The notes under the pieces: generated by a model
Told to the model about the DNA's origin: nothing
The model's input: only the letters and a program-made list of their open reading frames with translations
Database searches by the model: none
Source: Ligustrum vulgare
Lineage: Eukaryota; Streptophyta; Magnoliopsida; Lamiales; Oleaceae
Reading direction: 5' to 3'
Assembly: GCA_963555705.1 (NCBI GenBank)
Contig: OY743169.1
Coordinates: 44,318,124 to 44,382,123, forward strand
DNA length: 64,000 bases
Position numbers and translations under genes: made by a program
Shown: piece by piece, positions 12,489-23,376 of the stretch
Layout: each line of letters begins with the position of its first letter
How positions within the stretch are numbered: the stretch's first letter is position 1

Positions 12489-12630
12489 TCCACTCTTCCT
12501 TTAAGATGATTCGTCCCGAATCATAACATTGTTCTTAGCTTCTTTTCCGGATCACATCATCCCCTCTTCCTTTAAGATGATTCGTCCCGAATCATAAAGC
12601 TGTTCTTGGCTTGCTCACTTGATTTAGCCT
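12489..12630 (-). repeat. duplicated purine-tract/U3-start module
   Basis: The module GGATCACATCATC + CTCTTCCTTTAAGATGATTCGTC occurs twice, 73 bases apart (from about 12481 and 12554). In element sense each is a polypurine tract (AAAGGAAGAGTGGA or AAAGGAAGAGGGGA) followed directly by TGATGTGATCC, the U3 start. A third, partly changed CTTTAGGATGATTCGTC copy lies near 12755. Confidence 0.85.
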
Positions 12631-12798
12631 CGAACCTTCTTCGTACAAGCAATGTTTGATCTTTGACGTTCTCTGAACGTGCTTGACTTCTTGTTTTAGC
12701 TTGAATTATAGATTTTCCCGTCAAGCCCACCCTGATTCATACCATTCCCTCCTTCTTTAGGATGATTCGTCCCGAATCATGGTGTTGTTCTTGAAAAA

Positions 12799-13749
12799 TC
12801 AAACTGTACCTCCTGGATCAAACGAAAAATTGTCGATTCCCTGACATGCATTCAATAAATGATGCTCCTCCAATTTGTAGACAAGAAGGTATTGAAACAC
12901 GAGGGGAATTGACCAAGGTTGATGGAAATCAAACTTCCATGCACAATGAACCTGCAAGAAATATTTAAAAAAAATGGGGAGGGAAATGTTAGCGTCTCCA
13001 TGCACAAGGTATGGATCCTTGTACTCATGATACAAAACCTCCACAACTTTTTTTCCCACCACGAGGCCCTTCTCGTCGCCTCCAAAATTCAATATACTTT
13101 CTTGCTCATTCTCTTCTTTTTTCTCAACCATTTCTTCTAATTTTTCACATTCAACCACCTCTTCAATATTTTTATTGACAATTTCAACATTCAAATGTTG
13201 AAGTTCTACCCCAACTTCCAATTCATTCCTATCATTGTCAACAATGTTATTTTCAATCTCCTCTTCCACAATTTTATTTTGTACTTCAAGACTCGGAGTT
13301 TGATCAACTACTTCAATTTCTTTTTTCGCACACTCAACCTCCACTTCTAAATTTCTGGGCTCAATCACCACTCCTAATTTCTCATGCTTTTGCTCATGCA
13401 CCACCTCATAAATAATTTTATCGACATGATTAGGCACCTTCTCAACACTACACAAATTTTTATCTTCTAACTCGTTCCTCAAGTCTCCCTCCTTCTTCTT
13501 AAGAATCATATCCGAAGGCTTTTCTTGTGATTTAACTACCTCCTCTCTTCCTCTTTCTCTCTCTTGCAACTCGGCCAACTTTTTTCTAGCCTCTTGTGCC
13601 TTTATCTCTTCATTTAACTGTATTAATTTCTTGGCCATCTCCATGAATTCATCCTTCATACTCCATTCATGATCTCCGAATTTTCTTTGCTCATCCCTCT
13701 TTTCTCCCAATACTTTCTCATCAAGTATTTGTTCTGGGGTTAACGGCAT
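12799..13749 (-). CDS. charged coiled-coil ORF of the non-autonomous gypsy element (protease-downstream region)
   Basis: A 316-residue open frame, rich in Glu, Lys and Val, with probable coiled coil over most of its length. It starts MPLTPEQILDEK, which aligns with the [14 protein letters not shown] stretch just after the protease in the related Pol at 24004-28104, and is followed by a long acidic/basic tract like the one before that protein's RT. Upstream, across the solo LTR 13832-15751, the frame continues from the protease fragment at 15747-16052. So this is the middle of an old Gag-Pol, not a separate gene, and the listed Met is probably internal. It ends where RT would begin. Function is unknown. 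Its openness over 950 bases is notable for a dead element. Confidence 0.6.
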   Translation of the reverse strand: MPLTPEQILDEKVLGEKRDEQRKFGDHEWSMKDEFMEMAKKLIQLNEEIKAQEARKKLAELQERERGREEVVKSQEKPSDMILKKKEGDLRNELEDKNLCSVEKVPNHVDKIIYEVVHEQKHEKLGVVIEPRNLEVEVECAKKEIEVVDQTPSLEVQNKIVEEEIENNIVDNDRNELEVGVELQHLNVEIVNKNIEEVVECEKLEEMVEKKEENEQESILNFGGDEKGLVVGKKVVEVLYHEYKDPYLVHGDANISLPIFFKYFLQVHCAWKFDFHQPWSIPLVFQYLLVYKLEEHHLLNACQGIDNFSFDPGGTV

Positions 13750-13831
13750 AAGCTTAATACTTTTCCCATCCTTAAAAAATTTATATATATTCCTACGCTT
13801 ATCATAGACTGCTTTCCTCTCACACTTCCAC

Positions 13832-15751
13832 TGTAGCGATCGAGATTTTCATAACTTATTTAAATGAATATTTTAGTTTAAATCGTGTCGCTACTATTTT
13901 CTCCATATATATATATATATATATTAAACACCTAGGCGTATCGCCAATTAAGTGAAATTAAATTTATTTAAAATCTTAGTCAAATTTCAATCTTTATCAA
14001 AAATATTTCAATATCACAATTTATTTTCAAAAAGTCCAAGTATTAATTATATTAAGTCCCACTTTTAAATGTTTTAATCCAATCCAACTTATCGAGCCCA
14101 AATGTTTTATCGATCATTCAAGCCCTTTTAACAACCCAATCAATAAATTCTTGGCCCAACTAAATCAACAACTTATCTTCCAAGTATTTCCTTAGACAAC
14201 CATATTCACTTCCAAAATTCTCACAATTTTCCATAAATCAAGATTTTGACCTAAGTTACCATATTCATACCACAATCAGCCATATTAAAATCCTCATTCC
14301 TTCTCATCAACAATTCATTCAAATTTTCATCTCCTTTTGGTAAGTCTCTGCCTCCTTCCATGAAAAAAAAAAAGCCAACACCGATTCCCTGCATTGCCCA
14401 ACCACCATCTTTGAGAGAGTCACAACCAAACACAGCCTCAAAATCTCCATAGCCATGGCCGAGCATCAACCATCGGAACCACCCACTGCCCAACTCTAAG
14501 TCTCCAATTTTACAACACCAAAATCAACCAAAAATCAAAGAACGAACCAACCCATTACCTTACTTCGAACACCATCACTGCAAGCATCACCACTTCCATT
14601 ACCAAAGCCAACTGCAACTCGCAACTCCAATCCACCATATCCACCGCCCACCACTGCAGCCGTCACCTGCAACTCCCCACCACTACCGACTGCCCTCTTC
14701 ATCCCAACTCCAAAATCGACACCCAAAATAAAACCCAAACCCAAAAAATAAACAAGCCCAAACACTTACCTCAATAACCGACCTATTTCGATCGGACTGT
14801 TGCTGGAATCGCAACCCCAAATCATGACCCAGCAACTCGGTTTTTCTTCGCCTAAAAACCTGCTCAAACCTCATCTTTGTCGCCACTATTAACCGGCACA
14901 GCCCTCGCCACACGACGGTGGAACCACCGCCGATCGAGCGCCGGCGTTTGACGCCCGGCGAACGGGCGAGAGGCACCGTCCGCCTCTCTCCCCCCCCCTC
15001 TGCGCTCTCTCTCTCTGTTGCGAAATATAAGAGAGAGAGAGAGTGTGATATTTTTTTTATATAAAAGGAATTTTTATTATTTTGTACAAATTTCCTTTTA
15101 ATCCCTTTAGTTTTAAAATATATTCATTTCAGTCCCTGCTTAATTTGGAATGTCTTAAGTCAGTCCCTTGTGTTGCAAAATCTTTTATTTCAGTCCCTCA
15201 AGTTTTAAAATAGTTTAAAACAGTCCCTTCAGTTTCAAAATTGTGTTCATGAGAATTACTTGCTTTCTACGCATGAGACTATGTTACGAGAATTTACTTG
15301 CTTAAATGCATGAGACTTGAACTTGTATGTTATTTACTTGTTCATGAGAAAACTGGTGGTCGTTAGACACCTGAGACTTGAATATCATGATTATGTGTTT
15401 TAATTTATGATGTTAAATGATTACTGTGCGCGAGTCTACTGAGTATTTCTATGAAATACTCACGTTTTCCAAAATAAAATTTTGCAGATGATGGAGTTGG
15501 CGGCGGGGCGTACGATGGTGGCCATTATTAAGATTTTAGAATGTTTTATTTGAAATTATAAACTTATTTTATTATGTTATGTTCAAGTTATTTTCCATGT
15601 TTAAACCATTTTGACCGTTTGAATCAATTTTTATAAAGTTATGTGAAATGAAATTTCAATTAAATTTATTTTCCGCTAAATTATTATCTTCAAAGTAAAT
15701 TTTTAAACGATGAAGTGGCGTCCCCGGCTGTTCAGAACCCGGGGCGTTACA
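13832..15751 (+). mobile_element. solo LTR, Tekay-like gypsy, TSD tccac
   Basis: Begins TGTAGCGATCGAG, ends CCCGGGGCGTTACA. tccac is present at 13827-13831 and 15752-15756. It splits the protease/coiled-coil frame of the host element. It carries short (TA)n at 13908-13923 and CT/AG runs near 15003-15043. The open frames on its minus strand at 14251-14976 are low-complexity and cross-framed, so I do not call them genes. Confidence 0.95.
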
Positions 15752-16052
15752 TCCACGATCTACTCAACAAGATGTCACAAGATTCTAGAGGCACCACATC
15801 ACACCACAGTTCATCGCTATATCTTCCAAGTGTCAATTTCACCATAACCCCATGGGTTACATTTACCTGCCCACACTCCTTTAACCACGTCAGCCTATAA
15901 GGATTGGGATGTGGTAGTAAAGGTAAGCCAAAATCCTCAACCATGGTGGTACTGGCCAGATCGCAATAATACTCCTTATCAATAATAATATTGCACACTT
16001 TACTGCCCACATGACACCTAGTCTGGAAGGTAGGATCGAACTCATAATTCAT
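15752..16052 (-). pseudogene. retroviral-type aspartic protease fragment
   Basis: Minus-strand frame of about 100 residues aligned with the protease of the intact relative (its residues about 168-260): RCHVGSKVCNIIID, then ASTTMVEDFGLPLLPHP, LTWLKECG and DVVPLESCDILLSRSW. The active-site triplet Asp-Gly-Ser of the relative reads Asp-Lys-Glu here, so it cannot be an active protease. The frame is cut at 15752 by the solo LTR and continues beyond 13831 toward the coiled-coil ORF. Confidence 0.8.
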
Positions 16053-16129
16053 CCTTTTATGTAACTTTCAAAAATTTGAGAGACTCAAAATAAGAGGGTC
16101 CAGATATTGACAAATATCAAGAAGGAATT

Positions 16130-16360
16130 TAATGTTGACTCGAAAAGGAAAACAATATCAAGAATTTTAAAGAAATTCAAGAAAGTGGTTCTTGAATTTG
16201 ACTCGAAAGGAAAAAATATCAAGAATATTGTAGAAATTCAAGAAAGGGGTTCTTGAATTTTGACTAGAAATGAAAGAATATCAAGAATTTTAATTTGACT
16301 TGGAAGGCAAAGAATTATCAAGAATTTAAGGAAATTCAAGAAAGTGGTTCTTGAATTTCG
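16130..16360 (-). repeat. leader tandem repeats with TTCAAGAA/TTCTTGAA hairpins
   Basis: About four degenerate 60-66 base units in the leader between the primer site and the first coding part. Three units hold a perfect 8-bp stem with a 5-nt loop at 16176-16196, 16237-16257 and 16335-16355. The intact relative has one such hairpin at 29137-29157. Confidence 0.85.
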
Positions 16361-16709
16361 GAGTGACTTTTTTTTTTAATTATGATTAATTTTTAGAATT
16401 AATAAAAATAAAAAAAATAATTTTTTTTTTAAAAAATCCGAAAATTCGACACGAACGCAACAAAAAAAACGGAACAGGATTTGGATAATAATCGAATAAG
16501 AAAAACACTTTTGATTTTTTAGGACGACTCTTATGGATCAAACTGGAAAAAAATTTACTGACAAGAAGAACAAGAAAAATTGAAAACAAAGACTCAAATA
16601 ACAAAAATAGGATATGGATGATTTTTATGGGACTCGATGATAAACATAAAAATCAAACTGGATAGAAAAACACAAGAACCTGAATTCAGAGTCCAGCTCT
16701 GATACCATA

Positions 16710-17551
16710 TGATGAAAACCCGGGAGGGGGTCCTCATCGTAGCTCGCGGAATAACGCTTGGAAAGTTCCGAATCCAGGTTGGAACGGACGATAACAATGC
16801 AACCCCAACCTCACGACGCAAGAACCAGGGGTATATTAAACCCGAGACCCGTTACGATGCGGAGATAAGAACCACAAAGGGGGAACGCCACAAGGAATGT
16901 CCAGATCCTTGATAAGTTCAATTGTTTTGAACGCCACAAGATTTGAATCTTGATAAGTTCGTTGTTTAAAGGGAGAATCCTCACCATTAGAAAGAGTAAA
17001 AACACTCAATAATTTTAATTCATCAAAAGTATTCTGTTTTTACATTGAATGGAAAAGCATATAAATAGCCAAAATAAACCCTAGTCGCTAACTGACTCTG
17101 AATAGAATTCTAATTAAGGTAAAATAGCTAACATAACTAAAATAACCAAAATAACCAAAATTACCAAAATTGGAAAAAGAATTAAAAACCAATAAAGGAA
17201 ATACAAATCAACTGAAATACTAAAAATCCCGAAACTCTGATTCGCGCCGCTTACGGCCGTAAAAGTCGGACTTACGGCCGTAAGTCCTTCTCGGATCAAA
17301 ATGTTTCAATACTAGTTACGGCCGTGAAGATTCCATGTTACGGCCGTGAAATTCCATGTTACGGCCGTGAGAACCAAAGTTACGGTCGTAAGTCAGCTTC
17401 TGCTCAATTTTCTGATCCTTTGACATTAATTGATCTGATTTGAATCTCGACTCGAGCCCAACACGAAACTTGTTCATTTTCCCATGTAGAATATTGTTGA
17501 ATTGCCCATATCTTGATTTCTTATTTTTGACGCCTTTTCCGGATCACATCA
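16710..17551 (-). repeat. 5' LTR of the non-autonomous gypsy element
   Basis: Starts (plus strand) TGATGAAAACCCGGGAGGGGGTCC and ends GGATCACATCA, followed by cagcc. Palindrome cores begin at 17253, 17274, 17318, 17340, 17361 and 17382. It lacks the extra 73-base module seen in the solo LTR 33026-34014. Confidence 0.9.
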
Positions 17552-19748
17552 CAGCCATAACCATCTCATTTGAATCAACATCAATTTTCCAGCAAGATTA
17601 CCCAACCACCATTTTCGTCCATGTCACAACCTGCAATCTCCACCTCCTCTAGTTGAGCTCCATTCACAACCAAGCTGCCTAGCTGCCACCTGCAACGCCA
17701 AAAATCATGAACACCACCACCATTTCTAGAGCACACCCACTGCAACACCAAGCATTACCATTCTGCCGAACCAACACCACCACGCAACCACCATCAGCCA
17801 ACCCCAAACCACCTTAAGCACCACCGCTGCTGTTCACTACTTTCACCGAACCACTGCCCAATCAGTTCTCGCCAACTCTAGCCCACACTTCACTACCTCC
17901 ATAGCTCACTCTCTCACAATACTCAACCTAACCTCTAGCAACCCAGCATCTCCATTTGCCGCCGCCTAGACACCAGCCCCTTCATCGCCTCCACTTCCCA
18001 ACTCTAAATCTCCATCAATCAGCCCAAAATCAAACCCAAAACCCAAGAAGATCAAGAAATTTATCCACTACCTACCTCAACAACCGGTGTTACAGCCGGA
18101 AAATCACGAACTCAGCCTCATTACTAGTTTCAATTTCACACCCAAACCAGCACCAGACTTCGCCTTTTTGCTACCACCTCTTCCTCCTTGTCACCGCCTC
18201 ACGATGGCGGTGATACCGCCATGGAATCGCCGGTGGATTGGCACAGGAAATACCCCCCACCAGATGCCTCACTCCCTCGCTCGCGTCTCTCTCTCTCTTC
18301 TTCTCTGGCTCACGAAATGGGGAAGGGAGAATGATTTTGTTTATATTTTGATTTTTAAAAATTGCACCTTGGTCCTTTTTATTTCTTGAAGTTATTAAAT
18401 TCAGTCCTTTTGGTTTTAAAACTAATCATTTCAGTCCCTTTAGATTTTAAATGATTTTGAACAGTCCCTTCATTTTGAAATCAATTATTTTAATCCCTAC
18501 AGCTTAATATCTATTTCGAGCTTCAACCCAAGTTTTGATAATTTACATTTTAGTCCCCAATGTTCCAAATGTTTCATTTCGGCCAATGAGTTCAAATATT
18601 CTAAAACTCTATCCTTTAATTTAAAAATCTGATTATTTCAACCTGAGTATTTTAACAGTGCTTTATTCGAGTCATGACAATTTTCGAAAAAACTCCATTA
18701 TAGCCCCCCAAGTTTTAAAAGTATTCATTTTATTCCTTCAACTTTCAAAATCATCAATTTCAGTCCCCAAATTGTAATTTATCATTAAACTAAAATTTCA
18801 AAAGACTGATTTAAGTTATTTTTCTAATTGGCTAGTCGAGGCGTACGGAGATTTAAAGGATTGAAGTCATTTCCAGCTCGATTTTGCACTCGTTGAATTT
18901 AAGGTGTCTCCACCCCTATTAATTAATTTAAATTATGATCGCATGTGAATGTGTATGTTATGTGACTTATGTAAAAGTCATTTTTATGAAAAGAGACGAG
19001 AATGTATTTCTTCGAAAATAGTTATGTTGTTATGCTTGTCATAACTTATATGCTTTTATGCATGAGAAAGAAAGAAGAGAATATCTTGCAAGATAAATGA
19101 TGATGTTATGCATAACTTATGTGCCTTATGTGCACGAGAAGAAAGAGCAACCCACACCCTATGATTTTAAAGAGCATATGATTTTTCAAAGAGAAGCCAT
19201 GTGCTTTAATGCACGAGAAGAGCAACACAAACCTTTTAATTCTATAGAGCCTGCATTTATGTATTCAATTATAATGTAGATTAATTAATTGGCGATGAGT
19301 CAACTGAGTATTTCTATGAAATGCTCATTTCTATTTTAACAATATTTGCAGATTTCGGAGAGGGTGGCAAGTGATGGATGATTGTGGCAATAGTTGAAAA
19401 TCTTATTTTGATGATCCGTATTTCCAAACGTTAGATATTTTTGAGATTTTTAATTATTTGAGGAATTATGACATTGTTAATTGTTTTTACAATATTAATG
19501 GCTCGATTTATTATTTCGAATTTTTTCATAAATGTTTTCAAGTTTTATCGACCATTACCGTTTATTTAATGTTGCCAAAATAAATTTCAGTTATTTCTTC
19601 CGCTAGAATATTATTTTAAAGCTTAGACCAGAAATGACGTGGTGAACCGGGTATTTAGAACTCGGGGCGCTGCAGAATCGACTTTTTCAAATGCGGAATT
19701 TATAAATGTTTGCATGCATTTAATTTTTTAATTATTATATTCGTCTAA

Positions 19749-20586
19749 TATAGAAAAATCTTTGCTCTATTTGTCGAATAAAATCCAGACAGTTAATACT
19801 TTCTTGTCTTATTTCTTGTTCTCTCTTACTAAATTAGTATTTTTTTTTCATTTTTTTCCTAAAGTCTAATAATTTCTCTATTAGTTTCTATAGTTCTTGT
19901 AATTAATCATCTTCTTGTTCTATGTAATTCTGAAATTTCTTTGTTTAATATTTCAATTAATTTTTTTCATGAAGTATACGAGGGTTGTAAATAGACATGA
20001 ATTTTTATGTATTCGTTTTAATTAAATTATAATAAGTAAAATAGGATAATACAAGTAATTTTTTTTATAATATAAGGGTAATTTGGTAATTTTGAGTAGG
20101 GTTATTCAACCAGTTGTTTAGAATAGGTTGTTGAAATAGAATTTTTCTTTTACATTTGGGAAGGAAAACAAAATACTGCATGTTTGTGTTGTGTGGGTGA
20201 GACTTGAGAGAGAAAGAAGAGAGAGAAACTTCTTTTTCATTTTTATGCAAAAAAGCACAACACGGTTCTCATGTGAAGCCTACCATTTGACACGAAAATT
20301 AATTTTTTATAAATACAGGTAAATTCAATACATCAAAATTCATTGCTCATGGATAAAGAAAAAAATCAACATAAAAAAAAAACAAAAACTAGAGTCGAAT
20401 CCATTGGAGGAACCTATCAATTAAGTGGTAAGTTGGTAAGGGATGGAGTTGGAAGAAAATGTTAAGAGTGGATTGAAGTTTAAATTATTTTCAACCAATC
20501 CAAATCATAAGAGATCTTTTAAAGCACAGAAATCTATTTTAAAATATTAAATTCGTGATAAAATAGGGGAGTTACTCGAGTAAATA
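19749..20586. other. AT-rich stretch, no gene seen
   Basis: Follows the LTR B flank. The minus strand has short lysine/asparagine/glutamate-rich runs like those in the remnant at 1400-2848, which would fit the other side of the same interrupted element, but no domain can be named. Confidence 0.4.
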
Positions 20587-21285
20587 CATTTTTAGATATG
20601 TATGTTTTACACACAGATATTCGATGATTTATTAGATCAGCTCCAAGGCTTAGTAGTCTTTTCTAAGATTGATCTTCAATCGGGATATCATCAGTTGAAG
20701 ATCCGAGTAGAAGATATTCCAAAATCTGGATTCGGTACCCAATATGGACATTTTAAGTTTCTATTAATGCGGGCTGAAAAGTGCACCAATCATCTTCATG
20801 GATCTAATGAGCTGACTGTTCAAAGATTATTTGGATGAGTTTGTCATTGTATTTATCCATGACATACTTATATATTCAAAATCACGAGAGGAACATGCAA
20901 AATATATCCGAACTGTTCTTAAAATACTAAGAGAGAAACAACTATAAGCTAAATTTTCGAAGTGTGAATTTTGGCTGGAAAGAGTTATATTCCTAGGACA
21001 TGTCGTAGATAACGATGGGATATTAGCAGACCCCAGAAGATTGAAGCAGTGCTAAATTTGTCTCAACCTACTACTCCCATGATATTAAGAAGTTTCTTAG
21101 ACTTAACTGGGTATTATCGTAGATTTGTTCAAGACTTTTCCAAGATTCCTACCCTCTTGCCAGACTGACTTGAAAGTATATACCTTGCAAATGGATTGAG
21201 TAATGTGAGAAAAGTTTTCAAGAACCTATGACACACCTCACGACAGCTCCAATATTAACCATGCCTCATAGACATGATGGATTCA
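20587..21285 (+). pseudogene. reverse transcriptase fragment of the outer chromodomain gypsy element (left half)
   Basis: Plus strand reads the RT core: [27 protein letters not shown], then with frame changes the catalytic region and the connection to RNase H (ILTMPHRHDGF). The YxDD box reads FIHDILIYS, so the first catalytic Asp is His. There are several shifts and stops. The 5' part of the element (LTR, Gag, protease) is missing: the similarity begins abruptly near 20600. At 21285 the frame is cut by the CACTA element. Removing that element and one tca copy joins ...GGATTCA to CTATCTATGGTGATGC, which continues the RNase H motif in frame at 49872. Confidence 0.9.
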
Positions 21286-21299
21286 CACTAGTACACAGA

Positions 21300-21560
21300 T
21301 TGACTCATAGGCATCGGTTGTTCAGGAAAATACACGTCGATTGTAAAAGCGATGCATTTGGCATCGACGCGTAAGTCTGGACAATGCACGTCGATTGTAA
21401 AAGTGACGCCTAATGTTGACAGTATGCATCGATTGCACTCAACAATCGACGCATTTTGTTTAACCTATTTGTGTCAGTTGTTTCCTACAACTGACACCTC
21501 TTATTGGTAACTATACGCGTCGATTTTTTCCTACAACTAATGCCTATTCGTTTTTTTTAA
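21300..21560. repeat. CACTA left subterminal repeats
   Basis: Short direct and inverted copies of ACGTCGATTG, GCATCGACGC and CAGTTG...CAACTG motifs. Subterminal arrays of this kind are transposase binding regions in the CACTA family. Confidence 0.75.
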
Positions 21561-21789
21561 TAATTTTATTTTTTAATTTCACCTACGTCCGTATGTCTAC
21601 TATAGTACCACATTCTCCACATACACATCATCAAATCTATCACCAACCAACATATAGATAATCAATATATGCGTAATAAAATTAAATAAATGTATAAATT
21701 GAATACCAAATTAGTTTTATATTTACAATATTTTTAATGATTTATACAAATGTGTACACATTTGCATAAAAAAATAAAATTTATAGATA

Positions 21790-23371
21790 CTCTTCAACAA
21801 AGTACTTGGCCCATAAATTTCGAATCTTGGCGATTTCCACCGTTAAGTAGTATTCTTTAAATGTCTACAAATAATTAAAATGAATTATTAGTTATTTGTT
21901 AATAAAATATAAATCCATAATTAAACAATTCTTAGTATTCAGTAACTTATATCTTATCTAAAGAAGTGAGTTGAGAATAGTCTTTGACTATCTCATACAT
22001 GTTTCTCATAATATAATAGCGACACTTAGAACCTCCAGGTTGCTGAGAACGCTAAAATTTGCACATCGAAAACTAATATTAGTAATCTAACTAAATAAAA
22101 TATGGAACTAATTCAGAAACTTGCAGTTACTTTTATTTTTTAGTTTTTATACCGAAACTTTTTTCCAATTTATAGCCTTTTGTCCTATTGCCTCCAAATG
22201 CCCAAAACGCTTTAAAAGCCCTAAAGTTACAATAAATATGAAAAAGTTATAAAATTAATAATAAAAAACTCAAAATTCCTTTAGAAATTCTGGTAGAGTC
22301 TCCCCTATAAATTAAACTTATCCAACATGTATAGGGACCATGCCATTGAAAACTATCCTAACTTATCAATAATCACAACACAAACACATCAATTTCACCT
22401 CAAACTCTCCACCATTATTCTATGAAAACTATCCCAACTTATCCATCATGCACTAAACAAAAAAGCATGATCAAGGTAGCAATTACTTACATATTCAACG
22501 ACGTCTTGATTTCTATGTTACACCGACGTGACTATGCTGAATCCACGTAGTACATCGTACTGGCTTGAAAAACAAATCACAAGCAATATCAATTGAATCC
22601 TACTTATTATGAACATGTTAAAAAAAAAAAAAGAAAAAAAAAAAGAGAATACTAATGGTCTTACTCTTGAAAGTACGGTGCTAGAATGAATTACTTTGAT
22701 TGCAGTGTCCCCATGGTTTCAGCCATGTAAGTCACAACACTTTTTGCATTAGTTTTTACCTTTAATCAATGCAATCTGAGATGGATACATAAACCAATCG
22801 ACTCAACACCGAATTGATCACACAACAAATGGAGGAACCTAAAAATAATTAAACCAATAAATAAAAATAAAATGAAAATGGAAATTTAAAATAGAAGTCA
22901 TAAATTTGTGTTAAGTAGTCTTATATTGTGAATATTTATGGGATAGACATATTCAACCATTGCATTGTAAGCAAGTCGGTGATATCGTTGACCGTAACAT
23001 AAATACCTCCCTCGTCCGTATGATGAAACAAAATCACGTCTAGAGGCAAATGGAAGTAGTTAGTACCAATAGAAAATCTAAAGACTAGAGTGTATTGTTG
23101 CAATCATCACCCAGACATTGTAACATTGCATCATCAACGAGTGGGGATCGTCGGGTAGATGACATTTCAAAACTCTGGGTCTTTTTTCAATTATAATATT
23201 TTTTTGCCTATTTTGGTAACTCTTCCTGCAATTAGAAATTCTTTGTCATCATAACATGTCTAATATAAATTTAAAAGTAATTAATATTAAATAAGCTTTT
23301 ATATGACTAAAAATTATTACATCTACTAAAATTACAAAATTTTTAGGCCATTGTCTGAAGCTTCCAATAGC
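21790..23371 (-). pseudogene. CACTA Ulp1/C48 peptidase-like domain, 3' end of the transposase gene
   Basis: Minus-strand stretches, with intervening non-coding or intronic sequence, read first EAIGSFRQWPKNFVILVD (at the gypsy insertion site), then IYVTVNDITDLLTMQWLN near 22950-23010, later QQPGGSKCRYYIMRNMYEIV near 22000-22050, and the C-terminus TVEIAKIRNLWAKYF near 21800-21840. This order is that of the Ulp1-like cysteine protease domain (deSUMOylase fold) carried by many plant CACTA elements. The Cys in GGSKC is at the position of the catalytic cysteine. The upstream frame continues across the gypsy insertion at 30303. Stops, and a possible insertion between 22080 and 22500, break it. Confidence 0.75.
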
Positions 23372-23376
23372 TTCCC

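Larger units (their letters stand above)
11657..17551 (-). mobile_element. non-autonomous gypsy element, complete with TSD cagcc
   Basis: TSD cagcc at 11652-11656 and 17552-17556. LTRs 11657-12488 (3' LTR in element sense) and 16710-17551 (5' LTR), both TGATG...CACATCA. On the minus strand a primer site (TATGGTATCAGAGC, 16696-16709) follows the 5' LTR, and purine tracts precede the 3' LTR. The interior encodes only a protease remnant and a charged coiled region. There is no reverse transcriptase, RNase H or integrase, so it must have moved with enzymes of a related element such as 23377-30297. The interior is itself split by the solo LTR 13832-15751. Confidence 0.92.
11154..19674 (+). mobile_element. 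chromodomain-type gypsy LTR (copy B), interrupted
   Basis: Starts TGTAGTGACCAAG right after the purine tract and ends CGGGGCGCTGCA, followed by gaatc (19675-19679), the pentamer that also precedes LTR A. It is split by the element 11657-17551 (TSD cagcc). The LTR sequence stops at 11656 and resumes at 17557, matching copy A on both sides. Net length is about 2.62 kb. Confidence 0.88.

Noticed and set aside
14251..14976. Overlapping glycine-rich minus-strand frames
   Set aside because: They lie inside solo LTR 13832-15751, are of low complexity and overlap one another in different frames.
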